Source: Actinomadura physcomitrii (lineage in GTDB: Bacteria; Actinomycetota; Actinomycetes; Streptosporangiales; Streptosporangiaceae). From it: a DNA stretch of 36,951 nt. The notes under the pieces are model-generated. The model worked only from the letters and a program-made list of their open reading frames with translations. It searched no databases and was not told where the DNA came from. Position 1 is the first letter of the stretch. Each line of letters starts with the position of its first letter. This document shows positions 16,076-23,646 of this stretch, one piece after another. The stretch is from contig NZ_WBMS02000024.1 of assembly GCF_008923205.2 (NCBI RefSeq), positions 1-36,951 on the forward strand, in the 5' to 3' direction. Both the position numbers and the translations under genes were made by a program.

Positions 16076-17129
16076 CGCCCTCCCCCTTCGTCATCGCGAT
16101 CGTCGGGACGGCCTCGTCCGCGTCGGCCTTGTCGGCCTTGTCGGCGGGCTCCGCTTCGGCGGCGTCGTCCTGCTCGGCGTCGTCCTGCTCGGCGTCGTCC
16201 TGCTCGGCGTCGTCCTGCTCGGCGTCGTCCTGCTCGGCGTCGTCCTGCTCGGCGTCGTCCTGCTCGGCGGCGTCCTGCTCGGCGGCGTCCTGCTCGGCGG
16301 TGGGGCCGGGCTCTCCGCCGGATGCGCGGGCGCGCCGGGAGCGGCGGCTCACCACGTTGTCGGTCGCGCCGGTGATCGCCGCGACCAGCTCCTCGGCGGA
16401 CGTCGTCTCCGCGTCGAACACGCCGTTGTTGCGGCCGAGCCGCAGCACGGCGACGCGGTCCGCGACCGCCTTCACGTCCGCCATGTTGTGGCTGATCATG
16501 ATGACGCCGAGGCCGCGCTCGCGGAGCCGCTCGATCAGGTTCAGCACCTCGGCGGTCTGTGCGACGCCGAGCGCGGCGGTCGGCTCGTCCAGGATGATGA
16601 CCTTCGGGTCGCCGAGCAGCGAGCGGGCGATCGCGACGGTCTGCCGCTGCCCGCCCGACAGCGCCGCGACCGGCGCCTCCACCGACGGGATCTTCGCCGA
16701 CAGCTGGCGCAGCAGCTCCCGGGACCGGACCTCCATCGCGACCTCGTCCAGCCGCAGCGCGCGCAGCTCGCGGCCGAGGAACAGGTTCTCGATGACGTTC
16801 AGGTTCTCGCAGAGCGCGAGGTCCTGGAAGACGGTCGCGATGCCGAGCTGCTGCGCCGCCGCGGGGCTCGGCACCGCCACCTCCCGGGACTCGAACGTGA
16901 TGGTCCCCGCGTCCGGCGGGTGCACCCCGGACAGGACCTTCACCAGCGTGGACTTGCCGGCGCCGTTGTCGCCGACGAGCGCGACGACCTCGCCCGCCGC
17001 GACGTCCAGGTCGACGCCGGTGAGCGCGGCGACCGCGCCGAAGGACTTGCTGATGCCGCGCAGCGACAGCAGCGCGCCGTCCGTCGCGGCGGCCGGGGCG
17101 GGGGCCGTGGGGGTGGGCGTGGGTGACAT
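16068..17129 (-). CDS. sugar ABC transporter ATP-binding protein with AEQDD-repeat tail
   Basis: A 353-residue protein with one ATPase domain: Walker A GDNGAGKS (53-60), Q-loop FQDLALCENL (101-110), signature LSGGQ (157-161), Walker B VIILDE (177-182) and H-loop His214. It powers the xylose/ribose-type importer of this operon. Many such importers use a two-domain ATPase of about 500 residues; this one has a single domain, as in XylG-like actinomycete proteins. From residue 278 to 322 is an acidic tail of nine five-residue repeats (two AEQDA, seven AEQDD), then an Ala/Asp/Lys-rich end. The tail lies outside the ATPase fold and its role is unknown. The gene starts 36 bp after the binding-protein gene. 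Confidence 0.93.
   Translation of the reverse strand: MSPTPTPTAPAPAAATDGALLSLRGISKSFGAVAALTGVDLDVAAGEVVALVGDNGAGKSTLVKVLSGVHPPDAGTITFESREVAVPSPAAAQQLGIATVFQDLALCENLNVIENLFLGRELRALRLDEVAMEVRSRELLRQLSAKIPSVEAPVAALSGGQRQTVAIARSLLGDPKVIILDEPTAALGVAQTAEVLNLIERLRERGLGVIMISHNMADVKAVADRVAVLRLGRNNGVFDAETTSAEELVAAITGATDNVVSRRSRRARASGGEPGPTAEQDAAEQDAAEQDDAEQDDAEQDDAEQDDAEQDDAEQDDAEQDDAAEAEPADKADKADADEAVPTIAMTKGEGDE
16164..16298 (-). repeat. 15-bp coding tandem repeat, nine units
   Basis: The 15-bp unit, reading GTCCTGCTCGGCGTC on the plus strand, is repeated nine times head to tail inside the ATPase gene; the two units nearest the 5' end of the gene differ by one base (Asp to Ala). Each unit encodes AEQDD on the minus strand. 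Identity at silent positions points to recent slippage or recombination, and the unit length of a multiple of three keeps the frame. Copy number may differ among strains or be misjudged in short-read assemblies. Confidence 0.95.
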
Positions 17130-17165
17130 GACCGACCTTCGTGGATCGTTGCCCGGTGCGGGCCG

Positions 17166-18242
17166 CTACTTGATGCCGAGCTGGGTGCAGCCCGAGGCGT
17201 ACTCGGCGGTGCAGACCTGCGAGGCCTTGAGCGCGCCGCCCGGCCCGAGCAGCACCGTGGCGATGTTGTCCTTGGTGACCACGGTCGGGGTGAACAGCTG
17301 CGACGGGGTGTTGAACAGCGTCGCGTTCGGCTTCGGCTTGTCGCCCTTGACCAGCGCGTACGCCGCCTCCGCGGCGGCCTCCGCGACGATCTTGATCGGC
17401 TTGGAGATGGTGTTGTACTGGTCGCCGTTCACGATCCGCTGCGCGGCGGCGAGCTCGGCGTCGTTGCCGGTGACGGGCGGGACCGGCTTCCCGGCCGCCT
17501 TGAACGCGGCGACGCTCGCGCCGCCCGTGCCGTCGTTGGCGGCGACGACGCCGGCGATCTGGCCGCCGAACTTGCTGATCTGGCCGCTCACCCAGTCCTG
17601 CGCCTTGGCGGGCTCCCAGCCGGGGGTGTCGTACTCGGCGAGGAGCTTGAAGCCGGACGGGTCGACCGCGCTGTGGATGCCCTTCTTGATCAGGTTCGCC
17701 GCGGCGTCCGTCGGCGAGCCGTTGACCTCGAGGATCCCGCCCCTGGCCTTGGTCTGCTTCAGGTGGTCGACCAGCGACTGGCCGATCATCGCGCCGATCT
17801 TCTCGTTGTCGAAGGAGACGTAGAAGTCGGCCTTCGCGGCGGGGATGGGCCGGTCGTAGGCGATCACGGCGACCTTGCGGGACTGCGCCATCCGGACGAT
17901 GGACGCGGCCGCCGCCGAGTCGACCGGGTCGATCACGATCGCCTTGACCCCCTGCGCCAGCACGGAGCTGGCCTGCTGCTGCTGTTTCGAGGCGTCCGCG
18001 CCGGCGTTCTGGTACAGCACCGAGCAGCCGCCGCACAGCTGCTTCATCTTCGCCTTGAACAGCGGCGCGTCGTACAGCTCGTAGCGGGTCGAGGCGATGT
18101 CCGGCATGAGGAACGCGATCTTGGCGTTCTTCGCGTCGCCGCCGGTCGAGCCCGCGCTCTTGGACGAGCAGGCCGCGGCGGGGGCGAGCACGGCCAGGGC
18201 CGCGCCGGCCGCGGCGGCCGTCCGGAGGGAAAGCTTCGTCAC
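17166..18242 (-). CDS. sugar ABC transporter substrate-binding lipoprotein (XylF-like)
   Basis: A 358-residue periplasmic-binding-protein type 1 lipoprotein. A basic start, hydrophobic segment and lipobox PAAAC (Cys25) mark it for lipid anchoring. The mature part has the xylose/ribose-binding pattern: KIAFLMPDIASTRYE, GVKAIVIDPVDSAAAASIV, VIAYDRPI, ADFYVSFDNEKIGAMIGQ, GVVAANDGTGGASVAAF and a C-terminal hinge. It captures the sugar or polyol for the ATPase and permease encoded downstream. The GTG start has GGAG 6 nt upstream. A likely promoter with regulator half-sites precedes it. The mature protein carries six cysteine/glutamine-rich loop residues (CGGC, QQQQ) of no known meaning. Confidence 0.93.
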   Translation of the reverse strand: MTKLSLRTAAAAGAALAVLAPAAACSSKSAGSTGGDAKNAKIAFLMPDIASTRYELYDAPLFKAKMKQLCGGCSVLYQNAGADASKQQQQASSVLAQGVKAIVIDPVDSAAAASIVRMAQSRKVAVIAYDRPIPAAKADFYVSFDNEKIGAMIGQSLVDHLKQTKARGGILEVNGSPTDAAANLIKKGIHSAVDPSGFKLLAEYDTPGWEPAKAQDWVSGQISKFGGQIAGVVAANDGTGGASVAAFKAAGKPVPPVTGNDAELAAAQRIVNGDQYNTISKPIKIVAEAAAEAAYALVKGDKPKPNATLFNTPSQLFTPTVVTKDNIATVLLGPGGALKASQVCTAEYASGCTQLGIK

Positions 18243-18334
18243 TGAGGTCTCCTCGGTGCTGCGCCCGTGGGGATGGGCGGCCGATCCAGTGCGGCGGCCG
18301 TCCGGGCCGGGTCCGACCGGCCGTCGCGGTGAGA

Positions 18335-18388
18335 ACGTAACACCCAGAACGTTAGAAGTGTCAATAGTGCTGCGTTAACTAACATTCA
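18335..18388 (-). promoter_or_regulatory. promoter region of the sugar ABC operon
   Basis: On the minus strand TTGACA (18359-18364) and TTACGT (18335-18340), 18 nt apart, form a plausible promoter about 95 nt before the binding-protein GTG. Just upstream, 18380-18388 reads TAACATTCA on the plus strand, close to half of the palindrome found before the DeoR gene (TTAACATCA). A further TAACATCG lies at 18493-18500. These half-sites suggest DeoR control. The remaining gap 18389-18531 shows no gene. Confidence 0.5.
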
Positions 18389-18531
18389 TCGGCGTGATGT
18401 CGTGCCAGAGCAGTCGACGGAACACCCAGGTCACAACTCGATATCGACCGCGCGGAGCCTCTAGGCGACACGGGTCATCGTGGTGTTGGTTCTAACATCG
18501 CCCATCACAGCAAGGCGGGCGGAACGGGCGC

Positions 18532-19317
18532 TCAGCCGCGCGCGGCGACCTGGTACTCGACCTTGTGCCGGTCGAGTTCGCGGAGCGCCGCGGCGGACGC
18601 GCCGTCGTCGGTGATGACCCGCTCGAACTCGCCGAGCGGCGCCACCCGGTGCAGCGCGGTGCGCCCCAGCTTCGTGTGGTCCACCAGCAGGACGTTGCGG
18701 ACGGCGCTGCGCAGCATCGCGCGCTTCACCACCACGACCCGCTGCTCCTGGTGGCACGCGTTGCCCGCGGACACCGCCGACGTCGACACGAAGCACAGGT
18801 CGACCTGCAGCGACTCGATCGCCTCGACGCACGAGACGCCCATGAAGGAGTTGTGCAGCGGGTCGTAGTCGCCGCCGAGCGCGATCAGCCGGACGCCCTG
18901 CACGGGCGCCAGCAGGTTGAGGCAGTCCAGGAAGTTGGTGACGATCGTCAGCGGGCCGGCGTCCTTGATCCGGCGGGCGAGCGCGAGCGCGGTGGTGGAG
19001 TCGTCCAGCATGATCGCCATGCCGGGCTCGACCAGCTCCGCCGCGGCGGCGGCGATCGCCTCCTTCTCCTCGCGCATCGACTTGCCCCGGTAGGCGACGC
19101 TGCTCTCGAAGACGCCCGAGCGCTGCGCGGTGACCCCGCCCCGGTACTTGCGGACGATGCCCTGCCGTTCCAGCTCGTCGAGGTCGCGGTGGATGGTCAT
19201 CAGGCTGACCCCGAACCGCTCGACCAGCTCGGCGGCGGTCGCCGAGCCCTGGGCGAGGACCGCCTCGGCGATCGCGTCCTGGCGCTGGGCGGGCCCCCGC
19301 CGCTGCCGGTTGCTCAT
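18532..19317 (-). CDS. DeoR/GlpR family transcriptional regulator
   Basis: A 261-residue cytoplasmic repressor of the sugar-operon type. Residues about 10-65 form the DeoR winged helix (AELVERFGVSLMTIHRDLDELERQGIVRKYRGG). The C-terminal sensor domain has the phosphate-binding start MLDDSTTALALARRI, the IVTNFLDCLNLL segment, LGGDYDPLHNSFMG and VDLCFVSTSAV, as in DeoR proteins that bind phosphorylated sugars. It lies 289 bp upstream of the ABC transporter genes in the same orientation and probably represses them until a kinase product appears. GGAGGAG lies 7 nt before the ATG. A perfect palindrome 50 bp upstream suggests self-control. Confidence 0.93.
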   Translation of the reverse strand: MSNRQRRGPAQRQDAIAEAVLAQGSATAAELVERFGVSLMTIHRDLDELERQGIVRKYRGGVTAQRSGVFESSVAYRGKSMREEKEAIAAAAAELVEPGMAIMLDDSTTALALARRIKDAGPLTIVTNFLDCLNLLAPVQGVRLIALGGDYDPLHNSFMGVSCVEAIESLQVDLCFVSTSAVSAGNACHQEQRVVVVKRAMLRSAVRNVLLVDHTKLGRTALHRVAPLGEFERVITDDGASAAALRELDRHKVEYQVAARG

Positions 19318-19366
19318 GCCCCGCTCCTCCGTCCGGACGCCGCGAGCGCGGCGGGTAGGGGGGAAG

Positions 19367-19385
19367 TTAACATCACTGATGTTAA
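19367..19385. promoter_or_regulatory. palindromic operator of the DeoR regulator
   Basis: TTAACATCACTGATGTTAA is a perfect inverted repeat with 9-bp arms around one C, 49 bp upstream of the DeoR ATG and just past the stop of the rhodanese gene. It is AT-rich in a GC-rich background. Partial copies (TAACATTCA, TAACATCG) occur before the ABC operon. It is very probably the binding site of the adjacent DeoR protein. Confidence 0.7.
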
Positions 19386-19389
19386 GACC

Positions 19390-19788
19390 TCAACCGGTGC
19401 TGTCACTCCCGGCGGTGGCGGGCAGGCCGGCGTCGCGCCATGCCTTGAAGCCGCCGACGACGTCGGTGGCGCGGGTCAGGCCGAGGTCGTGCAGGGACGC
19501 GGCGGCGAGGCTGGAGGTGTAGCCCTCGGAGCAGAACACGATGACGCGCACGTCGTGCCCGGTGGCCTGCGGCAGGCGGGCGTCCGACCGCGGGTCGAAC
19601 CGCCATTCCAGGACGTTGCGCTCCACGATCAGCGCGCCCGGGATCTCGCCCTCGGCGGCCCGCTGCGCGGCCGGGCGGATGTCCACCAGCACGGCGCCGT
19701 CGCGGGCCTCGGCGTGCGCCGTGCCGGGGTCGAGCCGGTCGAGCCGCTCGCGGGCGGCGGCGAGGATCTCATCGATGCTGCGCGACAT
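19390..19788 (-). CDS. rhodanese-like domain protein
   Basis: A 132-residue single rhodanese domain, cytoplasmic. It has the entry motif VLVDIRPAAQRAAEGEIPGALIVERNVLEWRFDP in separate blocks and the active loop FCSEGYTS with the catalytic Cys86, then the closing motif VVGGFKAWRDAGLP. The six-residue loop suggests a sulfur carrier or transferase rather than a phosphatase-like Cdc25 form. The start at MSRSIDEI is chosen because GGGGG lies 2-6 nt upstream; an ATG four codons earlier is possible but lacks a site. A 9-bp inverted repeat stands immediately upstream. It does not appear tied to the sugar operon in function. Confidence 0.9.
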   Translation of the reverse strand: MSRSIDEILAAARERLDRLDPGTAHAEARDGAVLVDIRPAAQRAAEGEIPGALIVERNVLEWRFDPRSDARLPQATGHDVRVIVFCSEGYTSSLAAASLHDLGLTRATDVVGGFKAWRDAGLPATAGSDSTG

Positions 19789-19807
19789 GTCCCCCAGCAT
19801 GGCATCA

Positions 19808-19834
19808 GATTCCCTACTGAGCGAATAGGGAATC
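19808..19834. promoter_or_regulatory. inverted-repeat site upstream of the rhodanese gene
   Basis: GATTCCCTA and TAGGGAATC form a perfect 9-bp inverted repeat around a 9-nt spacer, ending 20 nt before the rhodanese ATG. It lies between the rhodanese gene (minus) and the FAD/Fe-S dehydrogenase gene (plus), so it could control either or both. The arms are AT-richer than the surroundings. The protein that binds it is unknown. Confidence 0.55.
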
Positions 19835-19936
19835 CGGTGCTCGCCCGGTGGCCGCGCCCGGGACGGCGCGGTACTACCGTCGACGGCAGGGGCGCCGCCT
19901 CGGCGCGGCGGAACGGTCCAGGGCGAAGGGGCGGAT

Positions 19937-22801
19937 GTGGGCGATCACGGCGGTCTCGTGGCGGCGCTGCGGCGCGCCGGCGTCAGCGGGGTGGACGACT
20001 CGGCGCTGGCCCGGTCGATGTACGCCTCGGACGCCTCGCTCTACCGCGTCCCGCCCGCGGTCGTGGTGACGCCCCGGGACACCGGCGAGCTGCCCGCGGT
20101 GCTGGCCGTGTGCCGGGAGTTCGCGGTGCCGCTGACGATGCGGGGCGCGGGCACGTCCATCGCCGGCAACGCGGTCGGCCCCGGCGTCGTCGTCGACGCG
20201 AGCCGGCACCTGAACCGGGTGCTGGAGATCGACCCGGACGCCGGGACGGCCCTGGTCGAGCCCGGCATCGTGCAGGCGCGGCTGCACGCGGTCGCGGGCG
20301 CGCAGGGGCTGCGGTTCGGTCCCGACCCGTCCACCCGGACGCGCGCCACCCTCGGCGGCATGATCGGCAACAATGCGTGCGGGTCGCGGGCGCTCGGCTA
20401 CGGCCGCACCAGCGACAACGTGCTCGGCCTGGACGTGGTCGCCGGGACCGGGGAGCGGCTGCGGCTCGGCGACGTCCCCGGCGGCTCCGCCGCGAAGACG
20501 GCCGGGAGCCCGCTGCTGGAGCGGCTCGGCGATCTCGTGGCCGGGCACCTCGCGCTGATCCGCACCGAGTTCGGGCGGTTCGGCCGGCAGGTGTCGGGCT
20601 ACTCGCTGGAGCACCTGCTGCCGGAGAAGGGCTTCGACGTCGCGCGGGCGCTGGTGGGCAGCGAGGGGACGCTCGCCGTGACGCTCGCGGCGCGGCTGCG
20701 GATGGTCCGCGAACCCGCGTGCCGGCTGCTGGTCGTGCTCGGGTACGGGTCGATGGCCGAGGCCGCGGACGCCGTCCCGGCGATCCTGCCGCACGGCCCG
20801 GTCGCCTGCGAGGGGCTCGACTCGCGGATCACGGACGTGGTGCGGGAGCGGCGCGGCCCGGACGCGGTGCCGCCGCTGCCCGAGGGGTCGGGCTGGCTGC
20901 TGGTGGAGCTGGCCGGCCCGGAGATCGGCGCGCTGCGCGACACCGCCCGCGCGGTCGTCGCCGCGTCCGCGAGCACCGGCTCGACGCTGGTCGAGGACAT
21001 GGCGCTGGCGGACGCGCTGTGGCGGATCCGCGAGGACGGCTCGGGCCTGGTGGCGCGCACGCCGGACGGCCGGCAGGCGCACGCCGGCTGGGAGGACGCG
21101 GCCGTCCCGCCCGAGCGGCTCGGCTCCTACCTGCGCGAGTTCGAGGCGCTGCTGGACGGGCACGGTCTGTTCGGCGTCCCGTACGGGCACTTCGGCGACG
21201 GCTGCGTGCACGTCCGCATCGACTTCCCGTTCGACCGGCCCGGCGGCACGCGCGTGTTCCGCGACTTCCTGAACGAGGCGGCGGCGCTCGCGGCGCGGCA
21301 CGGCGGCACGATGTCCGGCGAGCACGGCGACGGGCGCGCGCGCGGCGAACTCCTGCCGCACATGTACTCCCCCGAGGCTCTCGACCTGTGCGCGCGGGTC
21401 AAGGACCTCTTCGATCCCGACGACGTGCTCAACCCGGGGATCATCGTCCGGCCCGCGCCGGTGGACGCCGGCGTGCGGATGGCGGGCATCGCCCCTGTCA
21501 CCCGCGCGGAGCTGCCGACACTCGGGCTCGCCTACCGGCACAACGCGGGCGACCTGTCGCGGGCCGTGCACCGCTGCACCGGCGTCGGCAAGTGCCGCGC
21601 CGACAACACCGGGACGGGCGGCGTGATGTGCCCGTCGTACCTCGCCACCCGCGAGGAGAAGGACACCACCCGCGCGCGGGCCCGCGTCCTTCAGGACGTC
21701 GTCTCCGGGCACCTCGGTCCCGACGGCTGGAAGTCCGAGGCGCTGCACGACGTCCTGGACCTGTGCCTGTCGTGCAAGGGCTGCGCGTCCGACTGCCCCA
21801 CCGGCATCGATATGGCGTCCTACAAGGCCGAGGCCCTCCACCAGCGCTACCGGCGCAGGCTCCGGCCCCGCGCCCACTACGCGCTCGGCTGGCTGCCGCG
21901 CTGGACGCGCCTGGCAGCGAAGGCGCCCGCCGCCGTGCCGGCGCTGAACGCCGCCCTGCGGTCCCGGGCGCTGCGTCCGCTGGTCGCCTGGGCGGCCGGC
22001 ATCGACCGCCGCCGCTCGCTGCCGGCCTTCGCACCCGTCACGTTCCGCCGGCGGTTCGCCTCCCACCGCAGCCCGGCGGGCCGCAACGGCGAGGTCGTCC
22101 TGTTCGTCGACACCTTCACCGACGCCTTCTCGCCCGACGTCGCCGACGCGACCGTCAAGGTCCTCGAATACGCCGGCTACCGCGTGACCGTCACCGAACG
22201 CCCGGTCTGCTGCGGCATCACGTGGATCTCCACCGGACAGCTCGACGGCGCCCGCGCCCAGCTCCGCCGCACCGTCCGGGCCCTGCTCCCGCCGGTGCGG
22301 CGCGGCGCGAAGGTCGTCGGCATGGAGCCGTCGTGCACCGGCGTGCTCCGCTCGGACGCCGAGGAGCTGCTGCGGGGCGTCGACGCGGCCGCGGCCCGCG
22401 AGGTCGCCGCCGCCACCCGCACCCTCGCCGAGCTGCTCGCCGAGACCCCGGACTGGACGCCGCCCGACCTGTCCGGCGTCACCGGGGTCGCGCAGCCGCA
22501 CTGCCACCACCACGCCGTCATGGGCTGGACGAAGGACGCCGCCCTGCTCAGGGACGCCGGCGCGCGGATCACCAGGCTCGGCGACTGCTGCGGCCTCGCC
22601 GGGAACTTCGGCGTCGAGAAGGGCCACCACGAGGTGTCCGTCGCGATCGCCGAGCACCGGCTGCTGCCGGCCGTCCGCGAGGCCGCGGGCGGCGACGTCG
22701 TCCTCGCCGACGGCTTCAGCTGCCGCACCCAGCTCGCCGACCTCGCGTCCCGCCGGGGCGAGCACCTGGCCCAGCTGCTGGCCCGCCACCTCCCCGGGTG
22801 A
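19937..22801 (+). CDS. FAD and Fe-S dehydrogenase, GlcD-GlcF fusion (D-lactate/glycolate type)
   Basis: A 954-residue fused oxidoreductase. Residues about 38-180 are an FAD-binding (PCMH) domain with RGAGTSIAGNAVG and GGMIGNNACGSR; about 220-510 is the FAD-oxidase C-terminal domain, with YGHFGDGCVHVR, SGEHGDGRARG and DPDDVLNPG. From Cys547 comes an Fe-S domain with CTGVGKC and, from Cys610, CLSCKGCASDCP; then two cysteine-rich CCG modules (VCCGITW and DCCGLAGNFGVEKGHH). The family oxidises D-lactate, glycolate or other D-2-hydroxyacids and passes electrons to the respiratory chain. The GTG start follows AAGGGG by 7 nt; an overlapping ATG 2 nt earlier is out of frame. It ends 3 bp from the convergent IclR gene. 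Confidence 0.92.
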   Translation: MGDHGGLVAALRRAGVSGVDDSALARSMYASDASLYRVPPAVVVTPRDTGELPAVLAVCREFAVPLTMRGAGTSIAGNAVGPGVVVDASRHLNRVLEIDPDAGTALVEPGIVQARLHAVAGAQGLRFGPDPSTRTRATLGGMIGNNACGSRALGYGRTSDNVLGLDVVAGTGERLRLGDVPGGSAAKTAGSPLLERLGDLVAGHLALIRTEFGRFGRQVSGYSLEHLLPEKGFDVARALVGSEGTLAVTLAARLRMVREPACRLLVVLGYGSMAEAADAVPAILPHGPVACEGLDSRITDVVRERRGPDAVPPLPEGSGWLLVELAGPEIGALRDTARAVVAASASTGSTLVEDMALADALWRIREDGSGLVARTPDGRQAHAGWEDAAVPPERLGSYLREFEALLDGHGLFGVPYGHFGDGCVHVRIDFPFDRPGGTRVFRDFLNEAAALAARHGGTMSGEHGDGRARGELLPHMYSPEALDLCARVKDLFDPDDVLNPGIIVRPAPVDAGVRMAGIAPVTRAELPTLGLAYRHNAGDLSRAVHRCTGVGKCRADNTGTGGVMCPSYLATREEKDTTRARARVLQDVVSGHLGPDGWKSEALHDVLDLCLSCKGCASDCPTGIDMASYKAEALHQRYRRRLRPRAHYALGWLPRWTRLAAKAPAAVPALNAALRSRALRPLVAWAAGIDRRRSLPAFAPVTFRRRFASHRSPAGRNGEVVLFVDTFTDAFSPDVADATVKVLEYAGYRVTVTERPVCCGITWISTGQLDGARAQLRRTVRALLPPVRRGAKVVGMEPSCTGVLRSDAEELLRGVDAAAAREVAAATRTLAELLAETPDWTPPDLSGVTGVAQPHCHHHAVMGWTKDAALLRDAGARITRLGDCCGLAGNFGVEKGHHEVSVAIAEHRLLPAVREAAGGDVVLADGFSCRTQLADLASRRGEHLAQLLARHLPG

Positions 22802-22803
22802 CG

Positions 22804-23544
22804 TCAGCGGCGGGCGAGCGTGCGCGACAGGGTGAGGGCGGCGGTGTGGACGGCCGGCGCGACGGCGGCCAAGCGCATGCGGTTGGACCAGCCCGACACC
22901 GACAGCGCGCCGATCGCCTCGCCGTCCGGGCCGAGGACGGGGCTCGCCGCGCACAGGATCCCGGCCCCGGACTCCTCCCGGTCGTAGGCGACGCCCTCCT
23001 CGCGGATCTTCGCCAGCTCGCGGGTCAGCAGGCCGGGCGCGACGACCGTGCGCTCGCCGACCTTGACCAGCCCCGCGTCCAGCACCCGCTGGACGACCTC
23101 CGGAGGTGAGAACGCCAGGATCGCCTTGCCGACGCCGGTCGCGTGCGCGGGCAGCCGCCCGCCGACCTGCGACGGCATCCGCGGCGCGTCGGACGCGCCG
23201 AGGATCTCCACGTACACGACCTCGGCGCCCTCCAGGACGGCGAGGTGGACGGTCTGCCGCGTCGCCTCCCGCAGGTCCGACATGTACGGCACGGCGGCGT
23301 CCCGCAAGACGCGCTGCCGCGGCACCCGCTGGCCGATCTCGAACAGCTTCAGGCCGAGCCGCACCCGCGTCCCCTGCCGCTCCAGCAGCCCCGCCTCCAC
23401 CAGGTCGAGCGCGAGCCGGTGCGCCGTCGAGCGCGGCAGGCCGCTGCGGCGGGCCAGTTCCGCCGCGCCGAGGCCGTCGTCGTCCGCCCGGAAGGCGGTC
23501 AGCACCGCGACGGCGCGGCGCAGGAAGGTGTCGTCGGACGGCAT
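22804..23544 (-). CDS. IclR family transcriptional regulator
   Basis: A 246-residue regulator. Residues about 5-60 form the winged helix (GLGAAELARRSGLPRSTAHRLALDLVEAGLLER), and the rest is the IclR effector domain with VHLAVLEGAEVVYVE, LPAHATGVGKAILAF, EEGVAYDREESGAGILCAASPV and GALSVSGWSNRM. IclR proteins commonly control aromatic degradation operons. It is transcribed away from the lower meta-cleavage genes, sharing a 102-bp promoter gap with an inverted repeat, so it most likely regulates them in response to a pathway intermediate. GAGG stands just before the ATG. Its stop lies 2 bp from the stop of the convergent dehydrogenase gene, leaving no room for a terminator. Confidence 0.93.
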   Translation of the reverse strand: MPSDDTFLRRAVAVLTAFRADDDGLGAAELARRSGLPRSTAHRLALDLVEAGLLERQGTRVRLGLKLFEIGQRVPRQRVLRDAAVPYMSDLREATRQTVHLAVLEGAEVVYVEILGASDAPRMPSQVGGRLPAHATGVGKAILAFSPPEVVQRVLDAGLVKVGERTVVAPGLLTRELAKIREEGVAYDREESGAGILCAASPVLGPDGEAIGALSVSGWSNRMRLAAVAPAVHTAALTLSRTLARR

Positions 23545-23564
23545 GGCCTCACTGTAGAAGACGT

Positions 23565-23581
23565 GTCCCACCACGCGGGAC
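23565..23581. promoter_or_regulatory. possible IclR operator in the divergent promoter region
   Basis: GTCCC-N7-GGGAC lies 21 bp before the IclR ATG and 66 bp before the hydratase ATG. It overlaps where the IclR -35/-10 would be (TACAGT at about 23551-23556 on the minus strand). Its place and symmetry suit binding by the adjacent IclR protein, though the arms are short and GC-rich. Confidence 0.4.
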
Positions 23582-23646
23582 GGCCGCGTTGCCCGGAGGC
23601 CGCCCGGCGCGGAAGGCTCGGCGCAGAGACGACGAAAGGAACGGCC

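Noticed and set aside
16164..16298. Regular repeats considered as a CRISPR array
   Set aside because: The units are contiguous 15-mers without spacers and keep the ATPase reading frame.
13388..16375. A 995-codon plus-strand open frame
   Set aside because: It is antisense to the kinase, permease and ATPase genes, all of which have full family motifs. Its sequence is low-complexity Arg/Ala/Gly/Asp.
22795..22810. A terminator between the convergent dehydrogenase and IclR genes
   Set aside because: Only 2 bp separate the stops and no hairpin was found across the junction.
18565..23109. A 1514-codon plus-strand open frame
   Set aside because: It runs antisense to the DeoR and rhodanese genes and out of frame through the FAD/Fe-S gene; the translation is Arg/Gly/Ala-rich with no domain. 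It is a product of high GC content.
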